A DNA stretch of 64,000 nucleotides from Pleurostoma richardsiae. Taxonomy: Eukaryota; Ascomycota; Sordariomycetes; Calosphaeriales; Pleurostomataceae. The position numbers and the translations under genes are program-made. The DNA lies in NCBI GenBank assembly GCA_030052745.1, contig JANBVO010000038.1, forward strand, positions 62,001 to 126,000, in the 5' to 3' direction. Numbering within the stretch: position 1 is the first letter of the stretch; each line of letters begins with the position of its first letter. The notes beneath the pieces are model-generated. The model made no database searches and was not told the origin of the DNA. It was given only the letters and a program-made list of their open reading frames with translations. Shown here piece after piece: positions 55,801 through 64,000 of the stretch.

Positions 55801-57324
55801 CTATGCTACTCGCCAGAATGGAGCTAATTCTCCAAAAGGTGACTCTTTCACAATGTCAAGAGACGTCGGGCATTCGCACTCACACTCTATCTGCATTCCC
55901 GGAATCTGGCACTCACACTGCCTCTCCAGTCCCAGGACAATGCATTCGCAATCCCAATTTGACCCTGGGTATTTCCTACCGACTAGGCCCTTGGGAGATA
56001 TGCCACGCCGCTCCTCATGCCATTTTTGTGACCGATGCCTCCGCCTCATAGATGTGAGGTTAGGGAAGCACATCTCCCACAATTTGGTGTCCCAGTACTG
56101 TTGCTGAAGCTCCTCACAGGTTGGAAAGTGCGGAAATGTGCCGGACGCCGGATAGAGTCGAGGGCTATCGAGGAATACCCAGGCCCTTTGTCGATATATG
56201 TTTTGATGGAGCTCTGATGAATTAGAAATCCGTGGCCGAAGGATCTGGTACATTGCCGAGCCTTTCTCGTGGTGTAGGTCCTCCATGCCATCGGGGCCAT
56301 GGACTGAAGATCGGTCATGAATAAACGGTATATGGCAAAAAGGTCCTCCTCGGCAGCCGTCAAAAAATTCTCTGAACCACAGCTTCAAACAATCCAGTCC
56401 ATTTGGTCCGGCTGTAGCGTATCGGAGAAAAGTCGTGACAAGATCAAAGCCAAAGCACCCCAATCCGGATGAGATTTCGCTGTCAGCAGATATGAAGCTG
56501 CTGGACAGATCGGAAGCGTACTCATCCGCGTTGATGTAAAGGCTATCTGGGTACAATAGTCTTGTGGTGGTAAGAGAGGAGAGAGAGCCCGTAGGAATAT
56601 CCGGCAGCCAGGAATATCCAGACTGGGCAAACATAGCTCCGTATAGGGACTGGATGTATTTGTGGACACAGAGAATGCCCTCTCTTTCTGATGGGTAAAT
56701 CCTCCGGCCTTTGTACATATATAACAGCTCTGAATCGAAAACTGATCCGAATTTTGCTTGGGGTCGGGAAATCTTGGACAGAAGCTCATGCCGCAGAGAT
56801 GCCCTCAAGAGTCGTCTTCTCTCGATATCTGTAAGAGTGGCAGCGTCAAGCCTTGAACTGATGATCTGACCTCTAAACATTAAGTGTCTATGAAGCGACA
56901 ATTTAGGAAGACAAAGATATTCTCGGGGTGGGAAGATGGCGGTGGCCTTGGTGACGTAGTCTTCGATGAAGAATAGTAACCGGTTATGGAGCCTCCCGAT
57001 TTCGTCGATCAGTCTGTGGTCATGCGTCTTGAATGGGTCAGGAAGCTGCTGTGATTTCCACAAGTTGAAGTGGTTGATAGCCGAAACTGGGTAGGTATCT
57101 GGAGCATCCCAGGATGGAAACCCAATAATGCACAGGGCATCTTGTATCATCTCAGCATCGAAGTCGGCAGTAAGCAATCTCTGAGCGATGATTGCTTTAG
57201 ATGTAGTATATTGTTCGAGCATGAGAGGCGAAGCCGCTATGAGCTGTAACATAGAACGCTTGGAATGGACACAGACGAAAATGTGTAGACGAATTTCTGG
57301 TGGAAGCTTCTCGAAATGATCCAT
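55801..57324 (-). CDS. F-box-like protein with Cys-rich C-terminus
   Basis: 507 aa, single exon. The start MDHFEKLPPEIRLHIFVCVH, followed by SMLQLIAASPLM, fits the fungal F-box-like N-terminus (LPPEIRxxI). The middle has no recognised domain. The last about 50 residues carry an unusual Cys-Glu-Cys pattern (DCECIVLGLERQCECQIPGM and QIECECECP), which suggests metal binding or disulfides. The last residues, SLDIVKESPFGELAPFWRVA, are ordinary. Role unknown. SCF adaptor function is inferred from the N-terminus only. Confidence 0.68.
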   Translation of the reverse strand: MDHFEKLPPEIRLHIFVCVHSKRSMLQLIAASPLMLEQYTTSKAIIAQRLLTADFDAEMIQDALCIIGFPSWDAPDTYPVSAINHFNLWKSQQLPDPFKTHDHRLIDEIGRLHNRLLFFIEDYVTKATAIFPPREYLCLPKLSLHRHLMFRGQIISSRLDAATLTDIERRRLLRASLRHELLSKISRPQAKFGSVFDSELLYMYKGRRIYPSEREGILCVHKYIQSLYGAMFAQSGYSWLPDIPTGSLSSLTTTRLLYPDSLYINADEYASDLSSSFISADSEISSGLGCFGFDLVTTFLRYATAGPNGLDCLKLWFREFFDGCRGGPFCHIPFIHDRSSVHGPDGMEDLHHEKGSAMYQILRPRISNSSELHQNIYRQRAWVFLDSPRLYPASGTFPHFPTCEELQQQYWDTKLWEMCFPNLTSMRRRHRSQKWHEERRGISPKGLVGRKYPGSNWDCECIVLGLERQCECQIPGMQIECECECPTSLDIVKESPFGELAPFWRVA

Positions 57325-58154
57325 CTCAGCGCGTCCCCTGCAGATGGACTGGGGCGTTCGGTGACAGGTTGTTGAAGTCCAAGTGAGAAGGAAGCTGGGG
57401 AGATCGTGGACTGTGAGATCGGTTGATCAACAGTGGATGCAGTTGGTAGAACGGTTTGCTGTGAATGGAGTGACGACTGGCGTTCTGTCCGCTAACTTAG
57501 ATCAATTACAGCGTGTATGGAGTTGATGGTGTACAAACTTCTCAGGATGGGCGGCTGAGTTATATTTACTGCTCTCGGAGAAAGCTGCAACTCGAAGTTT
57601 GCTGTAGGAGGTCGAATAATGGCAGAGTAAAAGCGACAGTGAACTGTATTTGCATTTGACCACTTTGTTGCACGTGCCCCCATGAAAAAAGGTCCTTTGG
57701 TTCTAGAAGTACAAGCTTAACCAACGGGGAACGATACTGAGTTCCTGGGCGAGCGGAAAGCCGGGATATCGCTCACGACAATGGGCATGATGAGGACTAG
57801 CCTACCGCCCCAGGTGACGGGCGTCGGCTGGTAGGAATCAACGAATATACAAACATATAATTAGCATGTGGCATACAGACAGGATAAACAACAGAACACA
57901 TAGAATGTAGCAGCACGACACCTAACTCACAAAGCGGCAGATATTAAACTTGATAAACTTTGCATTCATGACTGATTCATTTATTTTTATCCCCTTATTA
58001 CCATACCTGCCGAGGAAAACAGAAATAAAAGAAAAATCCAGCGAAGAAAAGCCAATGGTGTCCCAATCTACACTATACATACAAAGGGATATGGGGAATG
58101 CGCTCCAATTACAAATTTGTCGTGTCTCTAAGCTCCTCGCCTCCCCGGACAAAG
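57325..58154. other. Intergenic between F-box-like and CDK1 genes
   Basis: About 830 bp, AT-richer between about 57840 and 58090. It holds the F-box gene's promoter and the 3' flank of CDK1. No gene was recognised. Confidence 0.45.
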
Positions 58155-59240
58155 TCATTCAAAATATGGGTGGTTGACGGCAGCCTTGGCAGAGATGCGG
58201 CCCGCAGGATCGTAGACGAGCATGGCCTCGAGCAGGTCAAGGCCCACGTCATCGAGGTTGTGGCAGAGAACAGCAGAGGGATCTCTTCTCCACTTGGGGA
58301 AAGAGGATTTGAAGTCGGGATACGACGTGACGCCGGGCCAGACATCGTCTGTGGGAGTTCCTAGGATACTATAACAAGAAAGAAGGCCAGGCTAGTAAAA
58401 ATGTGTAACGTCTTTAACGCAAAGAGCAGGCGACGTACTTACCGGAAAATCTTGAAAATCTCGTCAATCTCCGAGTCACCAGGGAACAAGGGCTTGCACG
58501 TGCACATCTCGGCAAAGATACAGCCCACCGACCACATATCGACACCAGTCGAATACTGCCTGCCGCCGAGCAGAATCTCGGGCGCGCGATACCAGAGCGT
58601 CACGACCTCGTGGGTATATGTACGTAGGGGGACGCCAAAGGCGCGGGCGAGGCCAAAGTCGGCGAGCTTGAGATTGCCGTCCCTGTCAATGAGCAGGTTC
58701 TGGGGCTTGAGGTCGCGGTGCAGCACGCGGTGGGAGTGGCAGTAGCGGACGCCCTCGCACAGCTGCAGCATGAACTTCTTGATGACGGCGTCGCCGAGGC
58801 CCAAGCGGGCGAGCTCTGCCGAGCAGCCCTCGGGTAGGGTCTTGCCGCGGCCGCCGGCGCTCACGGGCAGCGCATCCATGTACTTCTTGAGATCGAGGTC
58901 GAGGAACTCGCACACGAGGTAGAGCTTGTGGCCGTCGGCGTGCACAATGCTGAAGAGGCGCATAATGTTGGGGTGCTTCATCTCCTTAAGCAGCGAGACC
59001 TCACGGATGGCCGTGCTGGGCACACCCTCGTCATCGGCCTCGAGGCGGATCTTCTTCAGCGCGACTATGCGGCCGCCGTTGGCGAGATCACGGGCTTTAT
59101 ATACGACACCATAGGTACCTGTGCGGCGGTTAGCTTGGTTATCCTTATGGCGGAGTGCGCGTATTGCGCTTGATGCAGCAGCTGCTGCTGCCGGGAAACT
59201 CACCCTCGCCGACCTTTTCTAGCTTCTGATAGTTATCCAT
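58155..59240 (-). CDS. cdc2: Cyclin-dependent kinase 1 (cdc2/CDC28 type)
   Basis: 308 aa from exons 59240-59204, 59118-58443 and 58368-58155. The main cell-cycle kinase, active with cyclins. The start [13 protein letters not shown] joins to [16 protein letters not shown] across an 85-nt intron with a GCTAAC branch site. Visible are the Gly loop, VALKKIRL (Lys), [10 protein letters not shown] (PSTAIRE helix), [30 protein letters not shown] (DFG and activation loop with the Thr for CAK), YRAPEILLG and, after intron 2, [16 protein letters not shown] family-typical extended loop (about residues 85-105, [12 protein letters not shown]) is that of filamentous ascomycetes. It ends NHPYFE with almost no tail. 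The Gly loop Thr-Tyr pair (inhibitory sites) is intact. Confidence 0.96.
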
Positions 59241-60242
59241 GGTTTATCTGGGTTTTTTATGACAAACAGGCCCGCCTGTTTGAAAAGTTGCCAATGACAA
59301 AACGAATGAAAAGGGGATGAAAAAAGGGCACCAGTGCAGAGAGTGTGTAGGTGGGGTGAGGCGGCGAGGTTTACGAGGGTACACTTCAACAGCCCCGTCA
59401 ACAAAAAAAAAGGTGACAAGGGTGCTTCTTCTCCAATGTCACACAACAGGGGAACCGGCTGCTGCACAATCGAGCTCCTCTTACTTTAACGCCTCGTCCT
59501 GCAGTCGCTTTGGGGGGAAGGAGGGGGGAGGGGTTCCTTTGCTTTTTCTTCGACAGTTTCTCCCTTTTGTTTGTGCGACGGTTCGTCTGTCTGGCACTCT
59601 CTCTGTTTACCTGCGACGGGACGGAGCGAATCACTTTGTCTTTTGCTTACCCCGCGCGCGTCGACGCGTTGTGGCGGGACGTATCGATAAGAGCCTGTCG
59701 TGCTGGCGACGAGTCGCCGACCCACACCAATCGCCTACTGACTACGGAGTAGTTAGTCCATTACTCGTTATTGCTATTTTTATATTTATTTGTATGTTTA
59801 TATTTTAGCCTATCCAGACCAACACCACATAATAATAAGCTCCTGTCAAGACGGTACACCATTGCCTTCCTTTTAACTCGACAGGATTTCTCACACTTGT
59901 GGCTTGAGCAGATATGCGAAGCAGGACTGCGGGCATAGAAGCTCCTGGAGCCGGGAAAAGTGTTTGCAGTGCATGATTAACCCAGAGAAAGATATATCTT
60001 CCCACGATCCAAGGACGGGTAGAATACAACCTACATGACGGAACAGCAACATGCGCCAAATGATGCGCCCACACAACAGGCTAAACACTCTTCACACTCG
60101 TCGTCTGATGAACTCATCTGACCTCCTGTAGTCCCTGCTTCCTTGCCGACCGGTGGTGTTCCAACCTGAGACGAGCGAATGTCAGCTTTGCTTGTGTGGT
60201 CACATCATCGCACAAAAAGAGGTGTTGACTGAGGCCAGGGCA
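59241..60242. other. Intergenic between CDK1 and AIG1-type GTPase genes
   Basis: About 1 kb. The part next to CDK1 (59241-59650) holds C/T- and A-rich tracts, as in a fungal promoter and leader. A TACGGAGTAG copy lies at 59743. No gene is supported. Confidence 0.45.
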
Positions 60243-61270
60243 CTAGCAGCGGCCGCTAAGGTAGTAAGCCATCTTGTGTCTTCGTCGTCCGGCTGTACAA
60301 AACTTAGCTGTGAGATGCGGGAAGGGCAAGATTGTGTCCATGGAGAGCTGGGGCCGCACCTGAGACGTCTTCAGCAGAGTCTGCTGCTGCTTAAGATTCT
60401 CTACCGTATTCCGCAACTCGGTGATCTCATCGAGCAGGCCCTTTTTATCCTTCTTCATCTCCTCCAGCTGCGCTTCGACAAGTGCGAGCTTCTCGCCCAA
60501 TTGCTGATTCAAAAAAAGTCCTGCCGCCGAGTTCGCCACCACTCCACCGTTCTTGCTTAGGTCGTCCTGTAGTGCGAGAACGACACGACTCTTATTGACA
60601 AGCTTCCGGATGATATCGAGGGCAGACCGCTGCGTGTTGTCATGCTTGACCACCTCCGCGCCCAGACGATGCATCTCCCCCCAGATGTGCGGCGTGGAAA
60701 TCCGTTCTTGCTGTCTCCTCTCGCACTCGTCCAGAGTCTCAGCCCGTACAGCATCCCACATTGTAGTAGCAATGATGACGTGGTTGAACGCGTCTTCGCC
60801 GCAGATCTTCTCAAAAAGTCGGGTACGATTGCTCTCAGACTTCTTAAACTTGATTTCGTTGATCTGCTGGAGGAGGATCACCCCACTCAGCAGAGTGTCC
60901 TTATCGTATGTCGTCTTCAGCCACTTGGCCATCAGCGTCAGGATGTCCGCATCGGTCCTCTCCGAGTCGTCGAACCCAGGTGTATCGACAAGCACGACGC
61001 GCTTGCCATCAACATCGAGAGAGGACAAATCGATATCTTCGGTACCTGTATGTTGGTCAGCTATAACATGAATGGCAAGATGCAGTCGAGTTCTGGGAAG
61101 AATGCTTGCCGAAATTAAATCTAGCAGAAGGAACACGTACATGAACTTGGACCATCGCTGACCTTCAGATCGCTACGCCCTGTGGCCCTATTTATAAAGG
61201 TCGACTTTCCTGCACCGGTAACGCCAATAACTGCTATCAGGATTGGGTCGGGATTGAGAAGATACGGCAT
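60243..61270 (-). CDS. AIG1-type (GIMAP/IAN-like) GTPase with coiled coil, copy 1
   Basis: 310 aa from exons 61270-61141 and 61045-60243. TRAFAC-class GTPase related to plant AIG1 and animal GIMAP. The P-loop GVTGAGKSTFIN is near residues 16-27, G3 is VVLVDTPGFDD, and IIATTMWD corresponds to the G4 region. The 95-nt intron (GTACGT donor) splits the Cys codon in GPSSC-TEDIDLSS. A coiled coil of about 60 residues follows (LGEKLALVEAQLEEMKKDKK, ITELRNTVENLKQQQ). The C-terminal about 35 residues look unconserved, and another 3' exon cannot be excluded. Fungi have many such genes of unknown role. It is divergent from copy 2, 930 bp away. Confidence 0.82.
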
Positions 61271-62199
61271 TATGCTATCGAACCTAGTACAGGGAATAGA
61301 TCGACGGCTTTGGGATGTTTAGAGGGCTTTGTTGAAATCGATCGTATTCTTCAGCATAGGGGACCACTAGGCTTGCGATGCACAAAACACGCTGGACGAG
61401 ACTGATATATCCTGACTGCAAAGACCTCACATCTCATTGATGCATGCAGATGTCACCAGCTCCCCAGCCGCAGTTATCAGCCTCAGCATCCGAGGCGCTA
61501 ATGTACCATTGATAATGCTATGATCATGTTAAAATGGTGTCATTAGCAAGCCTCCTGGTCTACCAGACTGGTTAGGATTTCCTGTCTGGGAAAGCCTTGT
61601 CTAGAAGGTAGGGGGGTTCCATTGAGGTGTCGTGCCATAGCGGCACGAATCTCGAGATACATTAGAAAGCTGCAGTTCGGAGCCTCTTCCGACAGAGTGC
61701 TGGGATGGCGGTTCAGCCCAGCAGAGTCAAGTCGGACTTCACACACGCTTGGGCTTCAGCCCGATTGGGATAGTGGTCGCACTGCAAAATCAATAATTCA
61801 CTGTCGGGGAGGTTCACTGGCCCTCCGGATTGGCCAAGCGGATGGACACTGTTATATCTCGTCACATGGATTATGTATGTATGATCTTGGGCATGTGGCC
61901 AGGCAGAGACAGAGCTGAAAATGTTTGTCATGCAGGATCACGCATTTGACTGGGCTGAGCAGCCACATAAGGTGATGTTCCCTCAACATTTGCCGCAAGC
62001 ATAGTCAACTGACGATAATGCTTCGAACAAACACCGATGTGGGTTCCAGAGAGAAGACAGTCAAATGCTAATGGAGGCCGATGTTATCCGGGGGCGCGCG
62101 AGATTGCAACTTCTCGTCCTGTGTCTTCAGAGTTCTTGACTAGAGCCAACTCGGTAATTCCCACCCTTCACGAGCCATATGCCTACCTAGTTATTAGCA
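61271..62199. other. Divergent intergenic region between the two AIG1-type GTPase genes
   Basis: About 930 bp, likely holding both promoters. No gene was recognised. An open frame from 62037 reads into copy 2, but its translation is Cys/Trp-rich and not GTPase-like, so I treat it as leader. Confidence 0.45.
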
Positions 62200-63578
62200 A
62201 TGGATCGATACTCGGACTTCGACAGAAGGCGTACAAATTCCTGGTCTGGACACGAAAGCGGGTGCCTAGCATCTGGGACTCCCGGGAATGGAATGCTCAG
62301 TGCGCGACGAAGTATGACCCTCGATGTGGAATCTTTCAAGCGGACACCGCCTGCAGTGACGCAAACAAAAGAGTGTGTCGATTCAATACTGATTATTGCT
62401 TGAGGTGTGCTGATACAGCCTTTGGCAGTGAACGAGCAAACTCCTATCGCACTGCCATTCTCCTTCTCGGTAGCGTAGGTACGGGCAAGTCGTCACTGAT
62501 CGCCAGCCTGGTTAATAGCAACGTCCCAGTCGGTCATGACCTCTATCCATGTACGTGCCTCAAGTTTTGGCCCATACCACGCAGATCGGATCTGACACCC
62601 CAGACAGGTACCTCGGACCCCGAGGGATATGAATATCTTGACGACGTTGATGGGACACGGTTTCTTCTTATAGACACCCCGGGCTGGGACGACGTGAACA
62701 AGACGCACATGGCGATTCTAACATCCATTGTCGAATACATGCGCAGCAAAAGAGACTGTAGAGTTACAGCAGTCCTCTTTCTATGCCGCATAAATGACAA
62801 CCGCATCACTGGGTCCACGAAGCTATATCTCCGTCTTCTTCGAGCTTTTTGCGGCGAGCACTTCACACAGAACATAGTTCTGGTCACAACTATGTGGAAT
62901 CAAGTTGCGCCCCATATCCTTCCCGAAGCAGAACAACGAGAGGCCGAGTATAACTTCACTGATGCCTTCTGGGGCGATTTGATAGAAAAGGGGGCTCGCT
63001 ACGAGAGATGGGACGGCACCAGCGCTGCAAGCAAGAGAATTATCCAGGGGTGTCGACGGTCGGATGGGCCGCTTCCTCAGATCCTTCTTGAGGTTGAGCG
63101 TGGAGTTCCCGTCGAGCAGACAGCCGCCGGACAGGTCCTGACCGAGGAGGTTCGAAGACTGGAAGAGAAGGAGCGCAGGAGGATAGAGGAAGAGGAAGAG
63201 GAGCTGAGAGAGCTCGAGCACGAGAAGCTTCAGCTGCAGAGAACTGTTAGAGAGATGGGAGCTGTCCCACAGCCACTTTACGATCGCCAGTCCCAAGCTT
63301 TCATTCCTTCGGCAGCTACAGCACCAGGGCAAATATTTTCTCCCCATTATCACAATCCCAGGAGTCACCGTCACGGAAGCAGAAATCCCGAAGGAAGGGA
63401 TGAGTACGGGAATCCACGAAATCTCGCGAGGTACGATGCCAGCGAGAGTCCTAGCTCCGAGAGCCTCGATGATGAAGGCGGCGAAGGGCCTGCACAACGA
63501 GCCCGTTGGGGCTCGGGGAGAAGACCTAGGGATAGGCGAAGGCGTGGCGGGTTTTTGGATTCCTTCTTTGGGCTATAG
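62200..63578 (+). CDS. AIG1-type GTPase with coiled coil, copy 2
   Basis: 421 aa from exons 62200-62372, 62429-62550 and 62608-63578. Intron 1 (56 nt, donor GTGTGT, branch TACTGAT) joins TQTK-DERANSYRTAILLL. Intron 2 (57 nt, GTACGT donor) joins LYPC-TSDPEGYEYLDDV and is stop-free in frame. Without splicing it would insert 19 residues before G3. The P-loop is GSVGTGKSSL, G3 is FLLIDTPGWDD, and LVTTMWNQVA matches copy 1's TTMWD. A Glu/Arg coiled coil follows (EEVRRLEEKERRRIEEEEEE). The long tail is disordered, Arg/Ser-rich and ends GGFLDSFFGL. An upstream ATG at 62037 would give a longer unspliced N-terminus. I prefer 62200 because the spliced form is clean. Confidence 0.8.
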
Positions 63579-64000
63579 AGTCACTGAGCCTCTGGTTGTT
63601 CATCAGGCGGGGACATGGGGATCACGACCTGACAAGTCTAGCTAGAGCTTCGATTACCTTATAGCAGACAGGTATCTACTAGCTTACCAACTGTTTGAGG
63701 GATGGAGCTTCGGTATTAGTTACATCTGCATCCAAATCCTAGACACATACGGTGGATTGATGGGACTTAAGGAGGCATTGCCCTTCTTCAAAGTATCCAA
63801 GATTCATTTTGATACCAAAGGCAACTTCCATAACGACAACTTCATCGACTAAATCGAGCTAGATTACGTTAACATCCAGCCTCGACAGCGTCTAGACCTG
63901 TTCAGTCCGATCGAACTATGGTATTAATAGTCGCAACTCTAATCGGACCACTTGTACGAGAGATCCACTCCGCAACAAGAGGTCCACCACTACCGTCATG
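63579..64000. other. Unassigned sequence at the window end
   Basis: About 420 bp downstream of the second GTPase. One plus-strand frame (about 63690-63850) reads as a protein-like stretch with LDTYGGLMGLKEALPFFKVS, but I cannot assign it. It may be the edge of a repeat or of a gene outside the window. Confidence 0.3.

Noticed and set aside
62037-62428. Longer unspliced N-terminus for GTPase copy 2
   Set aside because: The sequence before residue 130 is Cys/Trp-rich and unlike GTPase N-termini. The ATG at 62200 with a 56-nt intron gives a cleaner start and exact phase.

Overview
The window is nuclear DNA of a filamentous ascomycete (Pezizomycotina). The evidence is short GT..AG introns (mostly 50-95 nt) with CTAAC/CTGAC-like branch sites, orthologues of conserved fungal housekeeping genes, and typical accessory genes: two NACHT-ankyrin NLR-like receptors, a Zn2Cys6 regulator, GPI-anchored Ser/Thr-rich proteins, F-box proteins, a DUF3425 protein and AIG1-type GTPases. 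No rRNA, tRNA, CRISPR array or intact transposon was recognised. The class (Sordariomycetes-like) is a guess from gene style only.

Layout. 1-10.3 kb is conserved housekeeping: the 5' part of EFL1/RIA1 (-), eIF3 subunit L (+), a universal-stress-protein-domain gene (+) and a Golgi pH regulator/GPR89 family protein (+). 10.8-33.8 kb mixes accessory and conserved genes: NLR 1 (-), a GPI-type wall protein (+), a PEX11 family peroxin (-), a secreted beta-propeller protein (+), F-box proteins, a second GPI-type protein (+) and NLR 2 (-). 33.8-35.5 kb is an AT-rich island with a 13-nt tandem repeat and an imperfect inverted repeat.

35.5-52.6 kb is the most interesting part. A five-exon Zn2Cys6 transcription factor (+) is followed by six minus-strand genes or remnants: an M20 hydantoinase/carbamoylase-type amidohydrolase, a fusion of a DUF1989 (urea-carboxylase-associated) domain with a NodB polysaccharide-deacetylase-type hydrolase domain, an FAD phenol-hydroxylase-like monooxygenase, an amidase-signature amidase, the C-terminal remnant of an MFS sugar-type transporter, and a secreted CE1-like esterase. 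The set of monooxygenase, polysaccharide-deacetylase-fold cyclic-imide/amide hydrolase and amidase resembles the lower part of the Aspergillus nicotinate (hxn) pathway. With the carbamoylase and DUF1989 domain, I infer a catabolic cluster for a nitrogen heterocycle or ureide. GATA-factor-like sites lie upstream of the M20, fusion, monooxygenase and amidase genes.

52.6-64 kb holds a DUF3425 protein, a coding relic, a large F-box-like protein with a Cys-Glu-Cys tail, the cell-cycle kinase CDK1 (PSTAIRE intact) and a divergent pair of AIG1-type GTPases.

I resolved exon structures by hand. In nearly every multi-exon gene the phases close exactly and restore family-conserved sequence across each junction. 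The two NLRs share one intron position, as do the two GTPases.
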